Positions 22,189 to 30,300 of a stretch of 31,572 nucleotides of DNA are shown piece after piece. Both the position numbers and the translations under genes were made by a program. How positions within the stretch are numbered: position 1 is the stretch's first letter; the number at the start of each line of letters is the position of its first letter. The notes below the pieces were generated by a model that saw only the letters and a program-made list of their open reading frames with translations, had not been told where the DNA came from and ran no database searches. The DNA comes from CALHVX01 sp964640725 (GTDB lineage Bacteria > Pseudomonadota > Gammaproteobacteria > Pseudomonadales > Azotimanducaceae), in contig CAZXIJ010000036.1 of the NCBI GenBank assembly GCA_964640725.1, positions 1 through 31,572 of the forward strand, given 5' to 3'.

Positions 22189-23478
22189 TTAGCCCTGGGC
22201 GGCCAGGGGCACTTGCAGGGTGCTGCCCGAAATCAGTTCGTTCGCTGCAGTGGGTGCAGGCCCGTACTCCAGCATGTCGGCTGCCACGGCCGCGACGAAG
22301 TCGTCGAACACTCTCGGATAAACGCTGGTGACCCGGTTCCACGCCGGAATGAAGGGCGTTTCGTCGCCGCTGCGCAGGAACAGTTCTCCGGCTTTGAGAA
22401 TGTTGCCGGCGAACAGCTCGACGGCCCGCTCCTCCGCGTCCCGGTCCAGGCTGAGCCCGTTGATCTCTGCGTCGTTGGCGTAGGATTCGATCAGGTCGAG
22501 GGCGATGCGCAGGTAGGCCGCCTTGACGGTGCGCACGGTGCCTTCGTTGAAAGAGTGCCCGAAGGTTGCGAGCTTGCGGAACAGCGATGTCGAGATGTCA
22601 AGGCTCATGCGCGACAGACCTTTGGTCGCATCGCCGGGACTTAAGTCCTGATGCTTGTGATCGTAAATGTCAGCGATCTCGACCTGGCACAGGCGGTTGG
22701 TGGAGTAGTTGCGGTACATCTCGCTCAGCACACCGATTTCCAGGCCCCAGTCCGAAGGGATGCGCAGGTCCTTCAGCACGTCTACCTGCATGGAGAACTC
22801 GCCGGCCAGGGGGTAGCGATAGCTGTCCAGGTAGTCGAGGTAAGGGTCAGAGCCGGTGACCTTTTTCATGGTGCGAATCAGGGGCGAGACCAGCAGCCGG
22901 CTGACCCGGCCATTCAGCTTGCCGCCGGCGGCGCGGGCGTAGAAGCCCTTGCAGAACTCGTAGTTGAAGCGCGGGTTGGCGACCGGGTAGAACAGCCGCG
23001 CGGGCAAGGTCCGGTCATAGGTGGTGATGTCGCAATCGTGCAGGGCGACCGTCTGCGCCCGGCCGTTCGCTTGCACGTAGCCAAAGCAGTACCAGACATT
23101 GCAGCCTTTGCCGAGCTCCATGGGCGCGACGTTGCGGGCCTTCAGCTCCTCCTGGATCTGTCCGAGCCGCGGCCCGTCGTTCCAGAGCACCACATGGTCC
23201 TGGGGCAGCACACTGAAGTACTCGATGGCATGCCGGTATTCGGCTTCCGTGGCTCGGTCCAGACCGATCACGATCTGGCTGATGTAGCGTGCCTGAGACA
23301 GGTCCGTCACAATTTTCTTCAGCGCCGGCTGCGCCAGCTCCGAGTACAGGCAGGGCAGCACGAGGGCCATGGGCCGATCTCGCCCCAGCTGCACCAGCTC
23401 CGATTCCAGATCCTCCAGGGAGCGCGTTTTCAGGTTGTGCAGGGTGGTGATGATACCGTTCTGAAAGAAGTCACTCAT
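22189..23478 (-). CDS. gpgS: Glucosyl-3-phosphoglycerate synthase
   Basis: 429-residue GT-A fold glycosyltransferase of the GT81-like group, transferring glucose from an NDP-glucose to 3-phosphoglycerate. Visible motifs are the metal/nucleotide-binding DCD at 148-150 (ALHDCDITTYD), GKGCNVWYCFGYV, the acceptor region GRVSRLLVSPLIRTM, AGEFSMQVDVL, and WGLEIGVLSEMYRN followed by the His-rich YDHKHQDLS. This order is as in known GpgS proteins of mycobacteria and Persephonella. The ATG overlaps the stop of the phosphatase by four bases, so the two are translationally coupled. It supplies the first step to glucosylglycerate, an osmolyte also made under nitrogen limitation. A mannosyl transfer is less likely because of the phosphorylase neighbour. 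Confidence 0.87.
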   Translation of the reverse strand: MSDFFQNGIITTLHNLKTRSLEDLESELVQLGRDRPMALVLPCLYSELAQPALKKIVTDLSQARYISQIVIGLDRATEAEYRHAIEYFSVLPQDHVVLWNDGPRLGQIQEELKARNVAPMELGKGCNVWYCFGYVQANGRAQTVALHDCDITTYDRTLPARLFYPVANPRFNYEFCKGFYARAAGGKLNGRVSRLLVSPLIRTMKKVTGSDPYLDYLDSYRYPLAGEFSMQVDVLKDLRIPSDWGLEIGVLSEMYRNYSTNRLCQVEIADIYDHKHQDLSPGDATKGLSRMSLDISTSLFRKLATFGHSFNEGTVRTVKAAYLRIALDLIESYANDAEINGLSLDRDAEERAVELFAGNILKAGELFLRSGDETPFIPAWNRVTSVYPRVFDDFVAAVAADMLEYGPAPTAANELISGSTLQVPLAAQG

Positions 23479-24362
23479 GATTCGGTAGCCTTTAAGAGGT
23501 CGTCGACCGCGGCCAGCCAGCCGGCGGTGCCGGCGCGGTCGGCGCAGATGATGGGTTTGTTGCCGATATCCAGATAGCTGCCATCGGGTCGAGGAAACAG
23601 GGCGCAGGCATCTGCATATTCGAGCAGGGCCTGGTCGTTCGGACTGTCACCGCAGGCAAGGGTACGCAGCGCCGCAGGTTCCGATTTGCGGTAGGCGGCA
23701 CTGACCTTGGCGGCCGCGCGGCCTTTGTCCGTATCTGGCATCACGTGCACGAAGCGTCCGCCATTTTGCAGGCGCAGCCCTTTGGTGCGGACCGCGCGGC
23801 AGAATTCGGAGAGCTGTTCCGGGCTGTCCTGCCACACCAACGGCTCGGAGCAGTGGCGCGTCTTGGCGAGCCTCGCTGCGCTGACCGTGAGGCCGGTGCG
23901 CCGAGCAACCTCGGCTTCGCTCATGTCAAAGAAGCCGGTGAAGCGATACCCGCCCTGCGCCCGCAGCTTGGCCAGAGCCTCGCACAGGCGCTCGTAGGGC
24001 TGGCCTTCGATTTCGATGGCGCGGTCGTGGGTGAAGGTCGACAGGGTGTTCGGCGCCAGCGCCAGGGGCCAGGCGATGCCGGCGCCGTTTTCAAAGATCA
24101 GGGGCGTCTGCTCCCGGCGCAGGGCGGCCAGGGCTTCAAGCTCCGGCAGGGTTTTGCTCGAGACGGGAATCACCGCGATGCCCCGCGCGCGCAGCCCGTC
24201 CATTGCGGCCGCCGCCGAGGTCAGATCGTAGCCGTCGTCCAGCAGGGTCTGGTCGAGATCGGTAAAGATCAGGGTCCGTATCGGGCGCTCCGGGGCGTGC
24301 GGGGCGACGTCCGTCGCGCCTCGCTGGCTGCCACGCTGAGCAGGTTCTAGCATCTTTGCCAT
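23475..24362 (-). CDS. gpgP: Glucosyl/mannosyl-3-phosphoglycerate phosphatase (HAD-IIB)
   Basis: 295-residue HAD-superfamily phosphatase of the mannosyl-3-phosphoglycerate phosphatase (MpgP) type, removing phosphate from glucosyl-3-phosphoglycerate. HAD motif I is FTDLDQTLLD with Asp35 and Asp37, motif II is PVSSKT, and motif IV is CGDSPNDQALLEYAD. A C2-type cap sits between them (RFTGFFDMSEAEVARRTGL). The first ~28 residues before the HAD strand are polar and may be overcalled; Met4 (24353) is an alternative start. The codon at 24362 has AAGG directly before it. First gene of the gpgP-gpgS operon. An inverted repeat (GAGAGA-ACCCCG-TCTCTC on the mRNA) lies just before the ribosome site. Confidence 0.88.
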   Translation of the reverse strand: MAKMLEPAQRGSQRGATDVAPHAPERPIRTLIFTDLDQTLLDDGYDLTSAAAAMDGLRARGIAVIPVSSKTLPELEALAALRREQTPLIFENGAGIAWPLALAPNTLSTFTHDRAIEIEGQPYERLCEALAKLRAQGGYRFTGFFDMSEAEVARRTGLTVSAARLAKTRHCSEPLVWQDSPEQLSEFCRAVRTKGLRLQNGGRFVHVMPDTDKGRAAAKVSAAYRKSEPAALRTLACGDSPNDQALLEYADACALFPRPDGSYLDIGNKPIICADRAGTAGWLAAVDDLLKATES

Positions 24363-24371
24363 CCTTGCGCT

Positions 24372-24389
24372 GAGAGACGGGGTTCTCTC
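24372..24389 (-). promoter_or_regulatory. Leader hairpin just before the gpgP ribosome site
   Basis: On the minus strand GAGAGA-ACCCCG-TCTCTC forms a perfect 6-bp stem whose 3' arm ends 9 bases before the ATG. It could modulate translation of gpgP-gpgS; no known riboswitch shape is recognised. Confidence 0.3.
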
Positions 24390-24400
24390 GATGCCCGGTA

Positions 24401-24428
24401 GCTATGCAACGACTCTGCCAACTTCCAA
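24401..24428 (-). promoter_or_regulatory. Weak candidate promoter of gpgP-gpgS
   Basis: On the minus strand TTGGAA (24428-24423) and CATAGC (24406-24401) are spaced by 16 bases. Each matches the sigma-70 consensus only in part (four and three of six). The 283-base interval up to the antiporter also holds an 11-bp direct repeat (24478-24488 and 24522-24532). Confidence 0.2.
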
Positions 24429-24477
24429 GACCACCGGTTTGTCTCGACAGCGCGGCTTGTTGGGGCTGCGCTGCCCG

Positions 24478-24532
24478 ATTTTGGTGCGCCACCGGCGCGC
24501 GTTTTGCGCGGATAGTGCATTATTTTGGTGCG
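24478..24532. repeat. 11-bp direct repeat ATTTTGGTGCG, 44 bases apart
   Basis: ATTTTGGTGCG occurs at 24478-24488 and 24522-24532 in the interval between gpgP and the antiporter, a start-to-start spacing of 44 bases (near four helical turns). Both copies are more AT-rich than the surroundings. A regulator site is possible for either divergent gene. Confidence 0.4.
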
Positions 24533-24645
24533 TTTTGCCGCGTGCTGGTTGTGGTTACCCATGCGGGTAATACTGCGCTCAGCGCCAGGGCGGCTTTTCC
24601 GGCAACCCGAACCTGTTCTCGAATCGGCAGAAGGATCCGACACTC

Positions 24646-25770
24646 ATGATGGAGACAACGCTCTGGCTGTGTGCCGGACTCGTTGCGCTGCTGATCGGCG
24701 GCGAGCTGACGGTTCGCGGCGGCACCGGCCTGTCCCGGGCCTTTGGCGTGTCGCCGCTCTTTATCGGCCTGACCGTGGTGGCGTTTGGGTCCAGCGCGCC
24801 AGAACTGGTCGTCAACCTGATTGGCGCTTTCAGCGATCAGACCGATCTGGCCTTCGGTGGGGTGGTCGGCTCGAATCTGGCGAATATCGGTCTGGTCCTG
24901 GCGCTTGCCACCATCATCGCGTCGATCCGTATCCAGGGGCAGGTGATCCGCAAGGAGATCCCGCTGTTGCTGCTGGTGACCACTGCGCTGGTCGTGCTTT
25001 GCCTGGATCCCTGGCTAACCGGGGGGCCGGCGGTGTTGGATCGCAGCGATGCCCTGATCCTGCTGCTGTTATTCGTGCTCTTTATGTATGTCAGCGTTTC
25101 GGATGTGCTGCGCGACCGCCGGGCGGACCCGCTGGCCCGAGCGGTGGAGCAGGTCAGCGGCCACAGCAGCGTGCCCCTGTCTGCGGCGCATGCGGATGCC
25201 GAAGTTGGAGCGCCAGAGGCTGTCGCTGCAGGGACCGAGACAGTCCCGCCGGAAAGTGATCTCCCGGTGACTGAAGATGGCGCTCCAGCCGTGGCCGCGG
25301 GCGCGCCCAAGGGGGCCCTGGCGCCCTCGATCGGCTTTCTGCTTGCCGGGCTTACGCTGCTGGTACTGGGCGGCGATCTGACCGTTACCCACGCCACGAG
25401 CCTGGCCAACCTGTTCGGCGCACCCAGTGTCGTGATCGGGCTGGCGGTGGTGGCGATCGGTACCAGCCTGCCGGAACTGGTGACCTCCATCGTCGCTGCC
25501 CTGCGCGGCGAGCCGGACCTGGCGGTCGGCAATGTCATTGGCAGCAACCTGTTCAACACCGCCTTTGTGCTGGGCATAACGGGGCTCGTGACACCGGTGC
25601 CCGTCCCCCAGGGCGGCATGTTCGACCTGCTGGTGGGCATGTTCTTCGTGGCGCTGCTGATTCCCTTTGCCTTGACCGGACCGCGCAAGCTGGTGCGAGT
25701 GGAAGGCGCAGTGCTGCTGCTCGGGTACCTGGTTTACCTGGGACTGCGGTTCAGCGGTGTCGGTGGCTAG
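24646..25770 (+). CDS. Ca2+/Na+-type antiporter (CaCA family, YrbG-like)
   Basis: 374-residue inner-membrane exchanger with two inverted halves of about five helices. Both alpha repeats are visible: FGSSAPELVVNLIGAF (about 44-60) with VVGSNLANIGLVLAL in the first half, and AIGTSLPELVTSIVAAL with NVIGSNLFNTAFVLGI in the second. The acidic residues of the two APEL/LPEL motifs bind the cation. A long hydrophilic, Ala/Pro/Glu-rich loop of about 75 residues (about 150-225) joins the halves, longer than in the archaeal exchanger. Start ATG 24646 is directly followed by a second ATG. Divergent from gpgP, so ion balance and compatible-solute synthesis sit back to back, which may or may not be functional. 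Confidence 0.92.
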   Translation: MMETTLWLCAGLVALLIGGELTVRGGTGLSRAFGVSPLFIGLTVVAFGSSAPELVVNLIGAFSDQTDLAFGGVVGSNLANIGLVLALATIIASIRIQGQVIRKEIPLLLLVTTALVVLCLDPWLTGGPAVLDRSDALILLLLFVLFMYVSVSDVLRDRRADPLARAVEQVSGHSSVPLSAAHADAEVGAPEAVAAGTETVPPESDLPVTEDGAPAVAAGAPKGALAPSIGFLLAGLTLLVLGGDLTVTHATSLANLFGAPSVVIGLAVVAIGTSLPELVTSIVAALRGEPDLAVGNVIGSNLFNTAFVLGITGLVTPVPVPQGGMFDLLVGMFFVALLIPFALTGPRKLVRVEGAVLLLGYLVYLGLRFSGVGG

Positions 25771-25786
25771 CCCCCTGGCGTGCTGG

Positions 25787-25816
25787 TCGACAGGCGCGAA
25801 GGGCCGTCGGTAGAAT
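25787..25816 (+). promoter_or_regulatory. Sigma-70 promoter of the OmpA/DUF4332 pair
   Basis: TCGACA (25787-25792) and TAGAAT (25811-25816) with an 18-base spacer each match the consensus at five of six positions. The start codon lies 39 bases after the -10, preceded by a strong GGGGGAG ribosome site. The best sigma-70 promoter in the window. Confidence 0.6.
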
Positions 25817-25854
25817 CCGCGCCGCAGCCAGTTGGCTGCGCAGGGGGAGTTAGG

Positions 25855-26634
25855 ATGGTTCGTGCATTGCTGCTGCTATTGGGTCTGCTGCTCCTGGCCG
25901 GGCTTGCCTGGTTTTGCATCGACCAACATGCCGAGACGATTGAGCGAGACCTGACAGAGCGTGCGACGCGCGCCCTCGCCGCTGGGGAGCTCACCGCCCT
26001 GACCGCTGACGTGGATGGGCGCGATGTGACGCTGAGCGGCAGCGTCGCTGACAATTCTGAGCGCGCTCGCGCGCTGGATCTGACCGAACGTGTCTACGGG
26101 GTCCGGACGGTTCGGGACCGATTGAGCCTGGCCGCTGCTGCGGTGCCTGCGCCAGCTCCCGTCGATGCTGCGCCGGCAGCAACGGCTCCTGCGCCGGAAC
26201 CGGCACCACCGGCTCTGCCGGCGCCAGTGCCCGAAGTCGAGCGGGTGGCCCGCGCCCGAGCCGCTGCAGTCTCGTGCCAGACCCGCTTTAACGACGCGCT
26301 GGCCGGCGAGGCCGTGCAATTTGAAACCGGGGCCGCCCGGGTCAAAGTCGCCAGCCACGGCCTTCTGGACCGGTTGGCGGAGATTGCGGGCACCTGTCCT
26401 GATGCCCGGCTCGAAATACGCGGTCACACGGACTCGCAGGGTGCCGCGGAGTTTAACCGGTCCCTGAGCGAAGACCGCGCTGCAGCAGTGCGTGCCTACC
26501 TGCTCGCTCAAGGGCTGAGCACCGGGCGAATCGATGCTCGTGGCTTCGGGGAGGAAGCTCCCGTGGCGGACAACGCCACGGCGGCAGGACGGGCGCTGAA
26601 TCGGCGCGTTGAAGTGATTGTGGAGGGTCTCTGA
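25855..26634 (+). CDS. BON-like and OmpA-domain envelope protein
   Basis: 259 residues. The start ATG 25855 has GGGGGAGTTAGG before it; an upstream ATG in frame (25780) lies over the promoter and is rejected. A hydrophobic N-terminus (MVRALLLLLGLLLLAGLAW) acts as signal or anchor. Residues ~30-85 look like a BON-type domain (TALTADVDGRDVTLSGSVAD). A Pro/Ala linker (~90-130) leads to an OmpA C-terminal peptidoglycan-binding domain: ARLEIRGHTDSQGAAEFN, LSEDRAAAVRAYL, IDARGFGEEAPVADN and NRRVEV. It probably tethers the inner membrane to peptidoglycan. Its stop overlaps the next start by one base (TGATG), so the two proteins are probably made together. Confidence 0.88.
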   Translation: MVRALLLLLGLLLLAGLAWFCIDQHAETIERDLTERATRALAAGELTALTADVDGRDVTLSGSVADNSERARALDLTERVYGVRTVRDRLSLAAAAVPAPAPVDAAPAATAPAPEPAPPALPAPVPEVERVARARAAAVSCQTRFNDALAGEAVQFETGAARVKVASHGLLDRLAEIAGTCPDARLEIRGHTDSQGAAEFNRSLSEDRAAAVRAYLLAQGLSTGRIDARGFGEEAPVADNATAAGRALNRRVEVIVEGL

Positions 26635-27290
26635 TGGGTTACCTGATTGGCGAGATCATCGTCTGCCTGCTGATTGCCTTTGTGCTGGGGCTGATTATTG
26701 GCTGGCTGCTGAAGCGCGCCGGTTGCGCCCGGGAGGTTGCCGAGCTCGAAGCCGCGCTCGCCGCGCTGCGGGCCAGGCCCGACACCGCGGATTCTTTGGC
26801 TGCGCCCTTGGCAGCCCCGGATGCCCTCGCGGCCGCCGCCACTGCCACTGCCGCGATCGGCGGGACCGGGGATGTCGACACCGCAGACAGTGCCGCAAGC
26901 TGCGCGATCGAGCAGATCGAAGGTATCGGTCCCGGCTACGGCAAGCGGCTCCGGGGCCTGTCGATCGACAGCACGGCGTCTCTGCTGCAGCGCTGCCAGG
27001 ACGCGGATGGCGTTGCCGCGGTCGCGGAGCAGGTGGGCATCGAGCAGTTTGTTGTCGCCAAGTGGGTCTGCATGGCGGATCTGCTGCGGGTGCCCGGCAT
27101 CGACGGTCAGCAGGCGGAGCTGCTGGCCTGGGCCGGGGTCGATTCTGCTCAGGACCTGTCGCAGCGCAAGCCGGAAATCCTCGCCCGGGCGCTGGTGAGC
27201 ACCAATGCCCAGGAGAATCGCACGGTGGAAGCGCCGGAACCGGCGACGGTTGCGGGGTGGGTGGAAGCCGCGGGCAGTTTGACCAGCTAA
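26634..27290 (+). CDS. Membrane-anchored DUF4332 helix-hairpin-helix protein
   Basis: 218 residues. An N-terminal membrane helix (about 5-27, GEIIVCLLIAFVLGLIIGWLL) is followed by a short coiled stretch (REVAELEAALAALRAR) and an Ala-rich linker. A DUF4332-type pair of helix-hairpin-helix units comes next: IEQIEGIGPGYGKRLRGL (about 98-115) and LLRVPGIDGQQAELLAWAGV (about 147-166). Such HhH folds resemble DNA- or protein-binding modules, but the role of DUF4332 is not established. Start ATG overlaps the stop of the OmpA-like gene by one base. The pair recurs in my memory as a membrane-envelope combination in Proteobacteria, which should be tested. Confidence 0.8.
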   Translation: MGYLIGEIIVCLLIAFVLGLIIGWLLKRAGCAREVAELEAALAALRARPDTADSLAAPLAAPDALAAAATATAAIGGTGDVDTADSAASCAIEQIEGIGPGYGKRLRGLSIDSTASLLQRCQDADGVAAVAEQVGIEQFVVAKWVCMADLLRVPGIDGQQAELLAWAGVDSAQDLSQRKPEILARALVSTNAQENRTVEAPEPATVAGWVEAAGSLTS

Positions 27291-27324
27291 ATGCCTTCAC
27301 GGGCCGATTTCCGGTCATGGAAAC

Positions 27325-27352
27325 GTCACACAATCGAAATGTGACAGTCACA
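27325..27352. promoter_or_regulatory. Palindromic TGTGAC/GTCACA cluster before the large lipoprotein
   Basis: Three half sites: GTCACA (27325-27330), TGTGAC (27340-27345) and GTCACA (27347-27352). The last two form the perfect palindrome TGTGAC-A-GTCACA, and the first two an outward inverted repeat. Located 44-71 bases before the start codon, so a repressor or activator operator is plausible. The CRP-like TGTGA-TCACA halves have a 3-base rather than the usual 6-base spacer. Confidence 0.45.
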
Positions 27353-27395
27353 CCCCGTCCCTAGTGTGCGCCCCGTTCCAACGGGGAATTTGAAA

Positions 27396-30300
27396 GTGTC
27401 CAAGTCTTTGCTGCGATCAGGCCTGATGGCCATCGCCTCTATTGTTCTCGCCGCCTGCGGCGGTTCTTCTGACAACGCCTCACCGGGTGCCGTCGTTGTT
27501 GAAGTGCCAGTTTCTGGCGGTGGCGGCACCGGCGGCGGCACCGGCGGCACCGGCGGCACGGGCGGCGGTACCGGTGGCGGTACCGGCGGCGGTACCGGTG
27601 GCGGCGTGACCGTTGACTCGGTCATCCCCGCCAGCATGAGCGGCGCCATTGCGGACTCGGGCTCCACCAGTAGCGCGGCCTCGGGCAGCAAGCAGATCTT
27701 CACGATCGACGTGTCGGCCCTGTCCGGCGGACAGCTCGATCCCACAGGGCTGCTGCTGGGTAACGACGTCATCTTTCAGATCGAAGGCGGCGCGCTGCGG
27801 ATTGCACCGCCGGCGACGACCACCAGTGTTGGCGTATCGAACGCGTACAAAACCCTGCTGGGTTCGGGCACGACCAACGCCAATGCGCTACCCGAATGCC
27901 AGCTCGAGATCGCGCCGGGAGCGATCATCGCTGGTGCCACGGAGAGTGACTTCCTGGTGATTGAACAGGGCTGTGCGCTGGTAGCAGACGGCACCGCGGA
28001 GCAACCCATCATTTTCACCTCGCAGAAAGAGGTGGACGGCAATGCCGAGGCAACGGACCGCGGCGAGTGGGGCGGCATCGTGATCAACGGTCGCGCGCCC
28101 ATTAACGATTGCCCGGAAGGCGAAGTCGGCGGCACCGCGACCTGCACCAAGGAAGGCGAGGCCAATTCTGGCACCTTTGGCGGCGATCAGCCGAACGACA
28201 ACTCCGGCATCCTGCGCTACGTTTCCGTGCGCTATGCGGGATCCAACGTCGATCCGGAAAACCAGCTGAACGGCATTGCCTTTCAGGGCGTGGGCGACGA
28301 GACCATCGTTGAGTACGTGCAGGTTCACAACAACCTGGACGACGGCATCGAGTTTTTTGGCGGCACGGTCAACGCGAAGTATGTGGTGCTGACCGGGAAC
28401 GCGGATGACTCTCTGGACTGGACCGATGGCTGGGTTGGCCGGATTCAGTACCTTTACATCGAGCAGACGGACACCGGCGACAACGCCATCGAGGCGGACA
28501 ACCGCGAAGAAAACGAGAACCTGCTCCCGCGCTCGAATCCCAGTATTGCCAACATGACGGTCTTGGGCCGCGCTGACGAGCGCGCGCTGCGCATTCGTCG
28601 CGGCACGGGTCTCGACCTCTTTAACAGCTTCATCGACGGCAGCGAGCGTTGCATTCGCGTTGATGGGGCCTCCCGTGACCTGTTGGGTACGGAAATCAAC
28701 GTTGCTGGGGTCAGCTTCGCTTGCGCCACCACGCACGAGAGCGACGCCGACAACGCGGTGGAGAACTACCTCTCCAGCGCGATCAACGTATCGCAGAACG
28801 GCGACAACGTAACCCCGATCAACGTCGACGATGCCTTCTTTAGCGACGAAGACTTCATCGGCGCTTTTGGATCGGAGAACTGGGCCGAGGGCTGGACCGT
28901 GGCAGGCTCCGTCGGCTCGCCGACGCAAGCTGACTTCGGCTGCCCGAACGGCACTCAAACCAGCGTCGAGACGATCGATGGTCAGCGTGTCTGCCAGCTC
29001 TCCGGCACGATCACCGATGACCTGCTGCTGACGAGCAACAACCTCTATCAGCTGACCGGCAAGGTCACCATCGGCGGCGAAAACACCGACAGCGCAGATT
29101 TGACAATCCAGGCCGGCACGACGATTTACGGCAGCTCGCCGGAAACCTTCCTGGTGATCTCCCGCGGCTCCAAGATCATTGCCAACGGTACCCGTACTGC
29201 GCCGATTACCCTGACCGCCGAAGACGACGTGCAGGGCCTTGCCGACATCGTCGAGTCCCGCGGTCTCTGGGGCGGTCTGGTGATCAACGGTAACGCGCCG
29301 ATCAATGACTGTCCGGCAAACGTTGCCGGCGGTACGGCAGACTGCACGAAAGAAGGCGAGGCGAACTCTGGCATCTTTGGCGGCGACGTGTCAGATGACA
29401 GCAGCGGCAAGCTGAACTACGTCGTTGTGAAGTTTGCGGGATCTAATGTCGACCCGGAAAACCAGCTGAACGGGATTGCCTTCCAAGGCGTGGGTAGCGG
29501 CACTGAGGTCGACTTTGTACAGGTCCACAATAACCTGGACGACGGTATCGAGTTCTTCGGTGGTACGGTCAACGCCAAGCATGTCGTGCTCACCGGTAAC
29601 GCCGACGATAGCCTCGACTGGACCGACGGTTGGCAGGGTGCCATTCAGTTCCTGCTGATCGAACAGGCTGCCGACGACGGCGACAGCGCTATCGAAGCCG
29701 ACAACCGCGAGGGCGCGGAAGACAATCTGCCCCGCTCGCTGCCGACGATTGCCAACATGACGATCAACGGCAACGCTGATTCTTCCGGTGCCCGGCTCCG
29801 CCGCGGTACGGGCCTTGAGCTCTACAACAGCGTCATCTCCGGCAGCAACGATTGCCTGCGGATTCAGGGCAGCTCGATCGACCAGGTCGGCACCGGCATC
29901 CAGTTCGGGGGTCTTAGCCTGGACTGCGCGCAGGCGCTTCGGGCCGATACGCAGCCCGACGTTGACGCCATTCAGGCCGAGATCGACGCCAGCGCGAACG
30001 TCTCCACCACTGGTGCTGGCGTCGCAGCCGTGGCGCTGGAGGGCGAGTTCTTTGACTCCGCGCCCTTCGTCGGCGCCGTCGAGAACGATGACGAGGACTG
30101 GACTGCCGGCTGGACCGTCGGCATGCCCGACAGCGCGGTCTCTTTAGGATGCCCGGCGGGCGCCGCAGAGATCACGTCCCTCGATGGCAGCACCACGACC
30201 TGCGAGCTGACGGGAACCTACACCAGTGACCTGGCCCTGGTCCGCGGCAACTTCTACGTGCTGGACGGCAAGGTCACCATTGGCGGTGACAACACCGACT

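Noticed and set aside
27340..27352. CRP or Pho-box reading of TGTGACAGTCACA
   Set aside because: CRP needs six bases between TGTGA and TCACA and here there are three; Pho boxes need 11-base-spaced direct repeats, which are not present.
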